Shown here: piece by piece, positions 22,601 to 31,390 of the stretch
How the letters are laid out: each line of letters starts with the position of its first letter
Position numbering within the stretch: position 1 is the first letter of the stretch
Assembly: GCA_965221765.1 (NCBI GenBank)
Contig: OZ244911.1
Span: 2,542,001 to 2,606,000, forward strand
DNA from: Bin25 sp965221765
GTDB lineage: Bacteria > Bacteroidota > Bacteroidia > Flavobacteriales > Flavobacteriaceae
DNA: 64,000 nucleotides
Reading direction: 5' to 3'
Position numbers and translations under genes: made by a program
Notes under the pieces: model-generated
Database searches by the model: none
The model's input: only the letters and a program-made list of their open reading frames with translations
What the model was told of the DNA's origin: nothing

Positions 22601-22655
22601 TCAAGAACAGCAAGAGGAGCCCCCCAGCAAATCTCCTATGGAAGCCATGGGTCAT
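13666..22655 (-). CDS. Giant repeat surface lipoprotein, phase-OFF by one base at a C8 tract
   Basis: From ATG at 22655 the frame encodes a lipoprotein signal peptide (MTHGFHRRFAGG, then a LLLLFLIFF core) ending in CCSED, a surface-lipoprotein-like start, but meets a stop at 22533-22535 after 40 codons. A C8 run at 22548-22555 lies just before. With one more C the frame joins the remaining ~2960 codons, giving about 2996 residues. The mature part has nine InlB-like repeats of 60-80 residues, a Cys/Pro-rich linker (DCHGNQIPSGDTCP type), and seven blocks holding about 63 DUF285/BspA-like 25-26 residue repeats (FNQDIGDWDVSQVTTM pattern). A read-through TTG start at 22593 also exists. GC is far above the neighbours. 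Confidence 0.85.
13740..20150 (-). repeat. Seven tandem DUF285 blocks with near-identical DNA copies
   Basis: Each block starts with a conserved cap (GVTVLLNPLLEASQIPS, then WATNDQTNAVCTSLVTDMS). The cap recurs near 14521, 15612, 16630, 17569, 18739, 19381 and 20145, about 0.6-1.2 kb apart. Stretches such as 15896-16111, 16913-17128 and 17855-18070 encode identical sequence, so some duplications are recent. Blocks hold 5 to 12 repeats, as expected from unequal recombination. The two blocks nearest the N-terminus are the most divergent. Confidence 0.9.
20600..22530 (-). repeat. Nine InlB-like repeats in the N-terminal part of the lipoprotein
   Basis: Alternating units contain GGTITPTQTIEHGQTV..DDYTL..W and GGTIDGPTQLE..PGQSVTFTAVADQNHVFAGW. 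The pair at about 20.6-21.0, 21.0-21.45 and 21.45-21.9 kb is almost identical at DNA level. Such modules form small beta folds in bacterial adhesins. Confidence 0.8.
22548..22555 (-). repeat. Frame-determining C8 (G8 on + strand) tract
   Basis: The run follows the signal peptide codons for PVTPFT. Eight C lead to a stop; nine (or six) would join the signal peptide to the repeat region (ACC CCC CCC CTA TTT TAT). It is the only lesion between the ATG and the 8.9-kb open frame. Confidence 0.88.
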
Positions 22656-22730
22656 GAGCGGATAGATTTCAAGGTTAATGCATACATGGTTTGATGGTCA
22701 TCCATACGGAACGGATGACGAGTTTTAATA

Positions 22731-22738
22731 CAAAGATA
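22731..22738 (-). promoter_or_regulatory. Lipoprotein promoter -7 element TATCTTTG
   Basis: Exact TAnnTTTG match on the minus strand, 75 bases before the lipoprotein ATG. The spacer toward the -33 region contains a G9 run, so promoter spacing may vary with tract length. Confidence 0.55.
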
Positions 22739-22745
22739 ATCAGTA

Positions 22746-22754
22746 CCCCCCCCC
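22746..22754 (-). repeat. G9 tract (C9 on + strand) in the lipoprotein promoter spacer
   Basis: Seven bases upstream of the -7 element, inside the region that separates it from a T-rich -33 area. Length changes here would alter the spacing of the two promoter elements. Confidence 0.75.
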
Positions 22755-22759
22755 ATTTT

Positions 22760-23211
22760 TGAAAAAAATATGATTTTTTTTGATTTTTTTTAGGAATGTC
22801 AATCGGAGTATCATTCTAGTAAAGCCCGCCTTTGGAAAAAAGCGTTATTTTATGTAAGAAACAGTGAAAAACTAATCCATCATCAGCAGAGATGGGAATG
22901 ATCTGATGGGCCGTGTGGGGTCTTTGGGTTCTGGAGTCAGCGAGACATTCGGTAGACTCCTTTTCTATCATGGTGCCCTAAGAATATCGGTCTGGACCTC
23001 TTATAATGGTAAGCGGTTTTTTCTATCTCCAACTCCTTATCCGATCAACGGCTCTATTGGTCCTCCGTGGCTTCATCGACGGGGGCTTGATGAATACATA
23101 CCGCTAAGAAATCCCTTTGTTTTGGTTCGATTTTGAAACGTCTAAATAAACCCTTAGCACTCCTCTTGTCAATTATTTGGCTAGGTGGTGGTTGGATGTT
23201 ACTCTAAGATA
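22760..23211. other. Non-coding or decayed DNA upstream of the lipoprotein
   Basis: Poly-A/T stretches, then moderately GC-rich sequence with short open frames that match nothing I recognise, probably old IS debris. No gene is supported. Confidence 0.4.
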
Positions 23212-23750
23212 GTCGCTCCTTAAAAAGTCCAAATATTCTCTCTATTCCTTTTGTATATAGGGGTTGAAGGGTTTAATATTAGGTTTTAAATCTGCAAGGA
23301 TCGCAAGGGAGTTTCTATTTCATAAAATTAGCACTAGTGAAATATGGCATGTTAGGATTTTCAATCTAGCGTTTCATGAAGTTTTCATCGCCCATATGAT
23401 CGAATCTTTCAGCATCAGAGCACCTACCATCAAATTAATAGGGATGGCTAGACAGCCTTTGGTGTGGCATAGAACGGAGCAAAGGCTTTTTCAAACCGAT
23501 ATCAATCCTCACATCGGCCAGTCACTAGACGTGATGTTTTGGATAGAGCAAGTCTTCAAATATTGATTCGAATCATGGGAAAGGGTTATTTTTTTGGATG
23601 GAGGTATTTTTTTAACCATTTCTACAAACTTTTGCGCGTCATAGACGCACTTCCTTGCCATTTTAAAACCTGATTTTAACGAGTATTAAACCCTTCAACC
23701 CCTATATACAAAAGGATTGGAGGTTACAATTGGAGTTTTTAAGGAGGGAC
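23212..23750 (-). mobile_element. Internally deleted remnant of the IS5-type element
   Basis: Both ends match the intact copy next door: GTCGCTCCTTAAAAAGTC at 23212-23229 and a degenerate inverse at 23733-23750. The inside aligns with the N-terminal third of its transposase (the region for the DUF772 domain) but is full of stops. It lies 50 bp from the intact copy. Confidence 0.75.
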
Positions 23751-23834
23751 GCGATAATCTCATCAATTCGGTGATAAAGTCTCAAAACCACTCTAGCTAG
23801 TCGCTCCTTAAAAAGTCTTTTTTAGCGGTTCCAG

Positions 23835-24224
23835 TTATATTATTTTTATGATCGAAGTTCTTTGAGTTGACAATGGAGCCCCTCTGAAAAAATAAAAAAG
23901 AACATCCTGGACTAATTGTTCCATGAATTTCTTCAAATTCCACCCCGTAGCAGCCAAATAGGCGTTCATCGTTGGCGATTGGGCGCCCATCAAATAGTTT
24001 TCTTGCATGCGATGTTCTGTTTTGAGGTGGCCAATCAGTGGCTCAATGGCTGCTCGGCGTCGGAACTTTTTCCGCTTCTTGTGCTTTTGATAGGGGGTAT
24101 CACTTTTCAATGGTTTGCCTGGAATCGATATCTTGGTGCTGCCTATCTGACGTTTTCCTCGACCCCCTCGATCATAGATCAGTTCTTTGGGAGCTTGCCC
24201 CACCATGGATTCATGTTGTTCCAA
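23835..24224 (-). CDS. IS5-family transposase, C-terminal frame
   Basis: This supplies the rest of the DDE domain: ELIYDRGGRGKRQIG (second Asp region) and RRRAAIEPLIGHLKTEHRMQ, with the catalytic Glu in the family's IEP.IGH.K motif, then NLKKFMEQL. It has no strong start of its own. Fusion to the upstream frame by a -1 shift over the bases encoding DTR would give a full-length transposase of about 470 residues. Confidence 0.8.
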   Translation of the reverse strand: MEQHESMVGQAPKELIYDRGGRGKRQIGSTKISIPGKPLKSDTPYQKHKKRKKFRRRAAIEPLIGHLKTEHRMQENYLMGAQSPTMNAYLAATGWNLKKFMEQLVQDVLFYFFRGAPLSTQRTSIIKII

Positions 24225-25213
24225 TAAGGGTTGGAGGGTCTTGCTATCAGGCGGGTGTCCTCAAAAACACCGATAGCCGTGATAATCATGGTTGGGCCTC
24301 CCGTGGCTATCAGTCCCACTTTGTTTCCAAACTCATACGGTTGATGAGCTTTGCCTTTGGCCATGCCAGCCGTGAATGGCTTGTGGATGGCGTACACTTT
24401 GTTTTTATCGAATCGTTGTTGATGGATGATTCGTTGGTACAGCTCGAACGCTTCTTGGTATTGGCTTCGTTGTAGAGGGGGCAGTTTTCGTTTTAGTTCC
24501 CGTACTTGTCGGCCCGCTAAGGTCTTGAGTTTGGAGGTGGCCTTTTTGGCTTTTTTAGCTCGTCGGGGATGCTTCCCGTTAAAGGTTTGACGCACCAGTT
24601 CTTTCGAGGCTTTGGCATCCGTCTGCCGTTGTTTTATTTTTTCTTTTTTGGCGATTTTGTTGCATTGGTCGATGACCTTTTTGTTCAACTTGGCGTCGGT
24701 CGGAAAGGTCACGTTGTTCCCTTGAACGGTGGTATCTGATAAGACCATCGATGAAGACTTCTTGATTTCTTTCTGATGCAACGAGACCGAATAAGCAAAA
24801 ATCTTTTCCACCCCTGTTTGGCCAATACGATCTCTAAAGTGACTCAAATCAGAAGGATCGCAAGGGGGTTGGTGTTTCATGAAATCAAAACCTGTGAAGT
24901 ACTGCATGGTAGGGTTCTCAATCCAGCGATCCATGAGGGTTTCATCGCCTAGATTGTAAAGACGTTTCAGCATCAAACAACCCACCATGACCCGAATGGG
25001 ATGGGCCGGACGGCCTGTTTTGGCATACAAAGGTTCAAAGGCGTTTTCAAAAAAAGACCAATCGATGGCATCAGCGAGCAACTTGATCTTGTGTTTTGGA
25101 TTGAGAATGGCATTGAATTCCGAGTCCAATAACTGAGGTTGTTTGGGGGCTATTTTTTTGATCATTTCTACAAGGTTTTGAGTACAAAATACGAATTTCC
25201 TTGCAGATTTCAA
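24179..25213 (-). CDS. IS5-family transposase, N-terminal frame
   Basis: This 344-codon frame holds the N-terminal DUF772 domain (AIDWSFFENAFEPLYAKTGRP, LKRLYNLGDETLMDRWIENP) and the start of the DDE nuclease domain, with the first catalytic Asp in LSDTTVQGNNVTFPTDAKL. At about 24230 the reading should continue as PPDSKTLQPLLEQHES in the -1 frame but instead runs on in frame 0 to a stop. The same junction bases are present in the other copy, so the product may be made by frameshifting, or both copies share one lesion. Confidence 0.82.
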   Translation of the reverse strand: MKSARKFVFCTQNLVEMIKKIAPKQPQLLDSEFNAILNPKHKIKLLADAIDWSFFENAFEPLYAKTGRPAHPIRVMVGCLMLKRLYNLGDETLMDRWIENPTMQYFTGFDFMKHQPPCDPSDLSHFRDRIGQTGVEKIFAYSVSLHQKEIKKSSSMVLSDTTVQGNNVTFPTDAKLNKKVIDQCNKIAKKEKIKQRQTDAKASKELVRQTFNGKHPRRAKKAKKATSKLKTLAGRQVRELKRKLPPLQRSQYQEAFELYQRIIHQQRFDKNKVYAIHKPFTAGMAKGKAHQPYEFGNKVGLIATGGPTMIITAIGVFEDTRLIARPSNPYWNNMNPWWGKLPKN

Positions 25214-25373
25214 AACCCTGTTTTAGCCAGTAGGGTATCATTCAATCCTCGATATAAAAGGGCTGGAGGTAAATTTTAGACTTTTTAAGGAGCGACTAGC
25301 TAATGTGATCGTATCAATCATTATCAAATTTCCATCAATCAAAGATCTGTAATGTGATTATAATTTTAAAAAG

Positions 25374-25457
25374 TACCAAAGGTGGGACTCGAACCCACAC
25401 GCTATTGCTAGCATCGGATTTTGAATCCGACGTGTCTACCAATTCCACCACTTTGGC
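25374..25457 (-). tRNA. tRNA-Leu (CAA)
   Basis: 84 bases fold as a class II tRNA: acceptor GCCAAAG pairs with CUUUGGU, a D arm holds GGTAGACAC, a 5-bp anticodon stem carries the loop TTCAAAA (anticodon CAA), there is a long variable arm, and the T arm is GGGTTCGAGTCCC. CCA is not encoded. It lies between two IS copies. Confidence 0.95.
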
Positions 25458-25510
25458 AAATAAATCATTTGGAAATAACTTCAATCTGTTTAATTCAACA
25501 AATGTAAATA

Positions 25511-26064
25511 GTCACTCCTTAAAAAGTCTTTCTTATCAGTTGTAGTTATATTATTTTGATTATCGAAGTTCCTTGAACTGAAAATGAAGCTCTTCTGAAA
25601 AAGTAAAAAAGAACATCCTGGACTCATTGTTCCATGAATTTCTTTCAATGTCATCCCGTAGCGGCTCAATAGGCATTGATGGTTGAGGATTGGGCACCCA
25701 TCAGATAGTTTTCTTGCATGCGATGTTCTGTTTTGAGATGGCCGAGGAGTGGTTCCCTGGCCGCGGGCGTCAGAACTTTTTCTTCTTCTTGTGCTTTTGA
25801 TCCGGGGATCACTTTTCAATGGTTTTCTTGGCATCGATATGGTAATCTGTACTATCTGACGTTTCCCCGTCCGACTCGGTCTCCGATCCGTTCTTTGGGA
25901 GTTAGACCGGCGATGGATTCAGTTGGTTCCAATTAGGGTTGGAGGGTCTTGCTATCAGGCGGGTGTCCTCAAAAACACCGATAGCCGTGATAATCATGGT
26001 TTGCCCTCCCGGGCGATCAAGCCGACTTTATTCCCAAATTCATACATTTTATGAGCCTTCCTTT
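25511..26064 (-). mobile_element. Interrupted IS5-type copy, left part
   Basis: Begins with GTCACTCCTTAAAAAGTC, the IS end, preceded by TAAATA. It aligns with the 3' third of the intact IS transposase but has several frameshifts. It breaks off at 26064 in the bases CTTCCTTT, where the composite element is inserted. The matching right part begins at 35728. Confidence 0.85.
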
Positions 26065-26086
26065 GGGAATTATATACCAAAGTGGC
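26065..26086 (+). repeat. 22-bp cassette end, left end of composite element
   Basis: Starts GGGAATTATATACC and ends AAAGTGGC. The bases that follow resemble the right end of the HEPN/MNT cassette (AAA..., then TTAAAAATA), giving what I call the B-type end. Confidence 0.88.
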
Positions 26087-26313
26087 AAAATTCGATTAAA
26101 AATAGTTGAATTTTAAGACTTCTATCTCCTCTATTTCTCGTAACTTGTTGCAAATTAAATAGTTATTGGTATGCATTTGATGAACGTCTTAACATTGTTT
26201 GGCACGGAAGAAAAAGCGAAACAATGGTTAGTCGAGAAACTGTGGAAGAAGCGTTGTCTATTTCGATTAGGAAGTAAAACTCTAAAATTTTTATTACACT
26301 GATAATAAACTCA

Positions 26314-27366
26314 ATGAAAACCATTCAGAATCCTGGCTATATTGAAACCATTTTTAAGAGTAGTGATAAATATCTTGATTGAATTTTCAGTAATAAAGAA
26401 AAAACCAATCTTAAAAATCGTGTCTATAAGCGATTAAATGGTCATCGTGTTGATATTGTTAAAGAATTCACTGAAGAGTATCGAATTTTTGTAAAAGAAA
26501 TTCATCAAAAAAAGCATTCTAAAACGGATGATCAATTAAGTTCATTTATTAAAAGTGATGTTTCTAAAGTTGGAGTTATATGGGGTCATTCGTTGGATGT
26601 GTTGAATCAAATGAAATCAGAGAGTGTTCAATTAATGGTGACGTCACCACCATACTTATAATGCAAGAAGTTACAGTACTTGGCCCAATCTAAATATTTA
26701 GATGACATGAAATTAATTATTAAAGAATCTTATCGAGTATTAGATAATCATCGGCCATTTGTTTTTAATGTTGGAGATATATTTGACAATGATCATAGAC
26801 ACACTCGTTCAAGTTGGGGAAAAAGAAGAATTCCTTTAGGAGCTTACTTTACAAGAATTTTTGAAGAAGTTGGCTTTCAATTTGTGGATGATTTTATTTG
26901 GGATAAGGGAGAAGTCGAAAGTCAAAGACATAAAAACGCAAATAATCCCTATCCATTATATCAATACCCAATCAATTGCTATGAACATATTTTTGTATTT
27001 TACAGACATCGCTTAGATGATTATTTATACCCTTGTCCCATTTACGAATGTTTGAAAGTCAATGGAAATGCTCATAGAATAAGAAAATATAGTTTTCATC
27101 CTAAAATTCGTTATCATTTAACTGATGGGCGGGTATTCTATGCTTGGATTCAAGTTTTCAATCAACAAGATGAAGAAGAAAAGTTTGATAATTTAAACTT
27201 GCCAACATACCAAGTACACGATAATCAAAAAACTCAATTACGAATTTTAGATAACGTTGAGGTTTTGTACCGAGGAGATTATGATTATTCAGTATTTCAA
27301 GAGGCTTTAAATAACTTTGAAATATTAGATGATCTTCAGGAAGATGAAAAGAATTGGAAAAAATAA
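26314..27366 (+). pseudogene. Beta-class DNA methyltransferase (TSPPY type), broken
   Basis: Translated pieces read MKTIQNPGYIETIFK, a stop, then a long frame ending in VTSPPYL (the catalytic motif of N4-cytosine/N6-adenine methyltransferases). After a second stop and frame change comes a 228-codon frame with RVLDNHRPFVFNVGDIF, GFQFVDDFIWDKG and PINCYEHIFVFYR, the usual motifs X to III region. At least two lesions inactivate it. It is bracketed by 22-bp inverted repeats at 26065 and 27481. Confidence 0.78.
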
Positions 27367-27480
27367 TTTTATTAAACAATGGATGGCAATCTAATGTTTC
27401 CCTTTTTAATCACATCAAGATGAAGGATTAACTTTTTCTATCAATGAAATCTAAATCAAAAACCAGCCCCAAAAGGAAAT

Positions 27481-27502
27481 ACCACTTTGGTATATAATTC
27501 CC
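27481..27502 (-). repeat. 22-bp cassette end, inverted, closing the methyltransferase unit
   Basis: Inverse of the left end with one mismatch at its innermost base. Going inward, homology continues for another 25 bases with the left end of the HEPN/MNT cassette at 55508 (about 21 of 25 identical), the A-type end. The outer flank (TTTGTTTT) does not match the flank at 26065. Confidence 0.85.
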
Positions 27503-27519
27503 TTTGTTTTTATCATTTT

Positions 27520-28745
27520 TTTTTGGTCTATGGTACGCGTGATGAATCACTTCAAATCGTATGAATCCAACCCCATGCGTTTTTTGAATCTCCATCAAGG
27601 GCGGAGTCGCACAACGACCCCACCGTTGTTCAATCAAGTCCATGACCTGATCGATTGGGAGCCCCTGGAGGCTTTATGGGTTGAAAACGATACATTGGGC
27701 AAAAAACAACGAGGCCAAAAGGCTGATCATCCGATGATTTTGTTGAATAGGCCACTCCTCTCTGTCGGGTTCCACCTCTGGGATGTTCGAACCCAAGAGT
27801 TCATTAAAGACCGCATCCGTTTCACGGCTTTTTGTGGTTTAGATAGGGAAGATGCCGTCCCCGATTACAGCAGGCGGTCTGGCTTTCGTTCGGCGTTGAC
27901 GGCCAAAAAGCGCTATCAAAAGATCATGGAGCAAGTCCATGGACAACTCACCCAAAAGGCCGTGATCATTCAAGGCAGGGCGGTGGTGGATGCCCGCATC
28001 ACCACCTAGTCCCTTCACCCCCAAAAGTCAACCCAAAAAAATGACTCAAGACCCAAAAGAAGACCAGCGTGAAGAGTCAGAACTTCAAGCTGAACAGAGC
28101 TATGATGAAGAAAAACAGGAAGACCGTCCCAACGCCGACCATGAAGCCCGTTGGTTTAAAAAAAGAAAAAAGACGTACGATGGGTATAAACGGCCCATGG
28201 CCACGACCGAAAAAGGCTTGATTTTAGGGGGGGGGGGTGCATACGGTGGCTGCCAATGAACAGGACCGTCTAGAGGTCTCCAGCCTTTGATGGAAGGCCT
28301 TTGGGTCGAAGAACGACAACGAGTCTTGGCCGATAAAGGGGACCCATCAAAAGAAAATGCCCAGCTCTTAGAGGCCATGGGGAGTGCATCCTTAGTGATG
28401 GAAAAGGGCTATGGTCACAAGCCCTTGACCGAGCCACAGAAAGAACGAAACAACCCCATCAGTAAAGAACCTTGGGTGGTGGAACAGACCGTTGGTGGTT
28501 TGGCTCGCTGGTTCTAGGGTCAAGTGACCCGACTCAAGGGACTGGAAAAAGTCCATCATCAACCTATTTTGGAGTCGATGGCCTAGCATTGAAAGAGATC
28601 ACCGAGTATGATGGCTCTCATGCCAACTTAAAAAGGGAGATGATCGAAAAAGAAGTTCTCAAAGCCGTATTCGGCTCAACCATGAGGGGAAAAAGGAGCC
28701 AAAGAGGCCAAAATCAGAAAAATAGCGTGATTTTTTGGAAGAAAA
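27520..28745 (+). pseudogene. IS5-type transposase, decayed
   Basis: Plus-strand fragments give a DUF772-like N-terminus, then IMEQVHGQLTQKAVIIQGRAVVDARI, ARWFKKRKKTYDGYK, GVHTVAANEQD, VLADKGDPSKENAQLLE and WVVEQTVGGLARWF, the order expected of an IS5/IS1182-like DDE enzyme. Frames change at least three times, one at a G11 run (28227-28237). It differs from the intact IS at 23.8 kb. Its right border abuts the EcoRV-like fragment. Confidence 0.75.
28227..28237 (+). repeat. G11 tract in a transposase remnant
   Basis: Eleven G followed by T, at codons for ILG in the decayed transposase. Expansion of a short G run here contributes to the frame disruption. Confidence 0.8.
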
Positions 28746-28810
28746 TCACATCGAATGAGAGACTCAATGGCTGAAAAGAAAAAATAATTTCCCCATCACA
28801 CCCCATTTTT

Positions 28811-28999
28811 TTTGATTTTGCATTATTCAAAGGTCTCGATTTAGTAGTCAAAGAGTCTGACAAACAAAATCATTATCCTGACTTTACGTTAATGAAAAAC
28901 AAATCAGATAAGGATAAGATAGCTATTGATGTTAAAACAACTTATATAGAGAAAGAAAGTGAAGAATTTACTGATGACTTATCTTCGTGCCATCAATAA
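28811..28999 (+). pseudogene. EcoRV-like restriction endonuclease fragment
   Basis: Sixty-two codons without a start read FDFALFKGLDLVVK, then QNHYPDFTLMK and KIAIDVKTTYIEKESE. EcoRV has QNHYPDFTL, then KKIAIDIKTTYTNKENE, so the catalytic Asp74, Asp90 and Lys92 equivalents are present. Both ends are missing: upstream is the IS5-like remnant and downstream a stop. It is a remnant of a type II restriction gene. Confidence 0.8.
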
Positions 29000-29001
29000 A
29001 C

Positions 29002-30251
29002 ATGATGATTCATTCGATTTCCAACGAAGAATACCATTTGATTCCTTTTCCAAATCCAATCAAACCTAAATTTCATTTTATTGATTTATTTGCAGGCATC
29101 GGTGGATTTCGATTAGCTCTTCAAAAAATAGGGGGGGGTGCGTTTTTAGTAGTGAATGGGATAAGGATTGTCAAGATACCTATGAAAATAATTTTGGAGA
29201 TCGACCTTTAGGAGACATTACAATCTCTGAAACCCAAAAATTAATCCCTCAAAAATTTGATATTCTTTGTGCAGGGTTTCCTTGCCAACCATTTTCAAAA
29301 GGAGGACGTCAAAAGGGATTTGAAGATACAAGAGGGACACTTTTTTTTGAAATCCTTCAAGTCCTTAAAAAACACAAACCAAAATTTGTTTTATTAGAAA
29401 ATGTTCAAAATTTAGTATCGCATCATCAAGGAGAAACATATCAAACGATATTAAAATGTTTAGATCAGTTAGGATATTATTATCCTAAAAAACCAACCAT
29501 CCTTTCTCCTGATAAATTTGGAGTTCCCATATTAAGGCCTAGATTATTTATTCCTGCAGTAAGAAAATCACTTGCAAGGAGTAAACACCAAAAATTCAGT
29601 ATCAAACACTTTGATACTGAAATAGAAAAGTGTTATCAAGACTCCGTTAGCCCTATTAGTGCCATTATTGATGAAGATGTTCGAGACTCTATTTCTTTAT
29701 ATGAAAAGAAAGTTATTAAAATGTGGGATGAATTCTACAAAGGAATTGATATTAAAATTATTGGATTTCCAATTTGGGTTGATTATTTCAACTTCTCTGG
29801 TTCAATGAGAGATTTACCTCAATGGAAAATATCTTTTATCAAAAAAAACCAACATCTCTATAAAAAGAATAAGGTATTTATTAATCAATGGCTAAAACAA
29901 TATGAAAATTTAAAATGGTGTGCAAATACACATAAAAAAATGGAATGGCAAGCAGGGGATGATTATGATAGTCTTTATGATTGTTTGATTCAATTTAGAC
30001 CTTCTGGAGTTCGCGTTAAAAGACCTGATAAATTTTCCACTTTGGTGGCCATGAATCACAGACAGATTATTGGTTCACTAGAGAGAAAAATATCTGTGCG
30101 AGAAGCCGCTAGATTACAATCTTTTCCAGATCAATATTTGTTTTTAAAAGATGATAATAAAAGTTTTAAACAATTAGGCAATACAGTAAACATCACTGTT
30201 GTAAAGCATGTGGCTAAATTATTATTGAATCCATATCTGAATCTAAAATGA
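29002..30251 (+). CDS. C5-cytosine DNA methyltransferase, phase-OFF at a G8 tract
   Basis: The ATG at 29002 (or GTG at 28987) starts a frame with motif I FIDLFAGIGGFRLALQKIGG and then enters a G8 run at 29131-29138, after which it reads nonsense. One extra G gives CVFSSEWD, GDI, the catalytic GFPCQPFSKGG, ENV, RPRLF, a target-recognition region and LGNTVNITVVKHVA (motif X) to the stop at 30251. No other lesion is seen. Its stop overlaps the nuclease start (ATGA). It would modify cytosine at the C5 position of the partner enzyme's site; the site is unknown. Confidence 0.88.
29131..29138 (+). repeat. Frame-determining G8 tract in the methyltransferase
   Basis: Located at the IGG codons after motif I. 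Six G would be the family-typical length (IGGC); nine would also be in frame; eight is out of frame. Confidence 0.88.
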
Positions 30252-31390
30252 AATTGGTAGAGCAGATAAAAAATGGTTCAGTAATTTTAGATAATGACAC
30301 ACGCATCAAAAAAGAAGAAATTCAAAATCTTCTATTTGAAGATATTCAAATTACGAATACTAAAAATCCTTATACATCAACTTTATCAGGTGAAACAATA
30401 AAATTATACACGAAACAAGTTACTTATCTAGGTCATCCTCATCTGATCTGTAAAAAGAGGATTCAAATATCAACTGGGTGGGGATCTCACTTAAGAGATA
30501 ATAACGCTTTTTTGATAGGTTTATACAAGTACAAGGATACAGTTCTTTATGTCATTTTCGATAAAACAAATTTCATAAATCGACAACCAAACAACTCCTC
30601 TGCACACGTATCAACTTTAGATCTTCTCAATGCTGATACACAAGGAATTTTTACAAAAATAGATAGTAGAAACAACAAAATTACTGTTACAACAAGAAAA
30701 CATGTTCGTAATGTTTTGATTAAGTTGATAAATAATCAAAATCTTTTAACTAAAGAAATTTGTTTGTTTGAATCGTTTAAACAAACCTTATTTAAGGAAT
30801 ATAAAGGAATTGAGTGTTATCAAAAAATGATAAACTCAAATTTTAGAGACAAATTTCAAGCAGAATGGTTTGGATTTTATGTGGAATTTGAATTCGAAGG
30901 TTATTTAGAAGAAAATCCAAAACTCAAAGATATTTGTGAATATCAAAAAATAAAAGACGGAAGCTCCCTTGATTTTGATATAATATTTAAAAAAGGATTT
31001 TTAGGGGATTTAAAAACAAGTTCCAATAAATCATCGGATATTCCAGGAAATGATAAAACTGCTGTACTGCAAGCAGTCGATGAGTACAAGCGTTTATGGT
31101 ACATTCTAATTAAACATGATACAACTAAAGATTCAGAATATAATTACGAAGTGACACAATTTTGGAATAAAAAACAATCGAAAAGAAATCTCATGAGTTA
31201 CAGTAAGAGAATGAAAAACAGAGTGTTTTTAACGGAACTTCAAATTTTAGAAATCACACCATTTAATGTAAATTACATAGATGATTTTCCACAAGGAAAG
31301 CAATCATCTGATGGCAGTCCTAGAAATATGAAAATAAAAATAAAAAAGAAAGCTATCGATAATTTCTTAATATACTATTCACATTTTTGA
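30248..31390 (+). CDS. Type II restriction endonuclease partner of the C5 methyltransferase
   Basis: A 380-residue protein without a family I can name, but with a PD-(D/E)XK-like nuclease core near residues 240-260: SSLDFDIIFKKGFLGDLKTSSN (Asp, then Asp-Leu-Lys). It starts with an ATG inside the methyltransferase stop (ATGA). The position right after a C5 methyltransferase, the overlap and the matching AT-rich composition argue for a restriction partner. With the methyltransferase out of frame, translation by coupling should drop too. Confidence 0.72.
   Translation: MKLVEQIKNGSVILDNDTRIKKEEIQNLLFEDIQITNTKNPYTSTLSGETIKLYTKQVTYLGHPHLICKKRIQISTGWGSHLRDNNAFLIGLYKYKDTVLYVIFDKTNFINRQPNNSSAHVSTLDLLNADTQGIFTKIDSRNNKITVTTRKHVRNVLIKLINNQNLLTKEICLFESFKQTLFKEYKGIECYQKMINSNFRDKFQAEWFGFYVEFEFEGYLEENPKLKDICEYQKIKDGSSLDFDIIFKKGFLGDLKTSSNKSSDIPGNDKTAVLQAVDEYKRLWYILIKHDTTKDSEYNYEVTQFWNKKQSKRNLMSYSKRMKNRVFLTELQILEITPFNVNYIDDFPQGKQSSDGSPRNMKIKIKKKAIDNFLIYYSHF

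Larger units (their letters stand above)
23800..25296 (-). mobile_element. Near-complete IS5-family insertion sequence
   Basis: A 1497-bp element with perfect 18-bp terminal inverted repeats (GTCGCTCCTTAAAAAGTC and its inverse) and the 6-bp duplication TAGCTA on both sides. It carries the transposase in two overlapping frames. A second copy (25.5-36.6 kb, interrupted) has TAAATA on both sides, supporting a 6-bp target duplication for this element. Confidence 0.85.

Noticed and set aside
23835..24475. Plus-strand open frames overlapping the IS transposase (24038-24475 and others)
   Set aside because: Antisense to a recognised transposase; no family similarity.
25374..26086. Shared CCAAAGTGG between the cassette end and the 5' end of tRNA-Leu, suggesting an integrase attachment site
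   Set aside because: Only nine bases match, other cassette copies are far from tRNA genes, and the elements duplicate 8 bp at non-tRNA targets.
26065..27502. The methyltransferase unit as a separate simple insertion with its own target duplication
   Set aside because: Its outer flanks (CTTCCTTT and TTTGTTTT) differ; only the 26065/35727 pair has matching flanks. It may be a former unit now fused into the composite.
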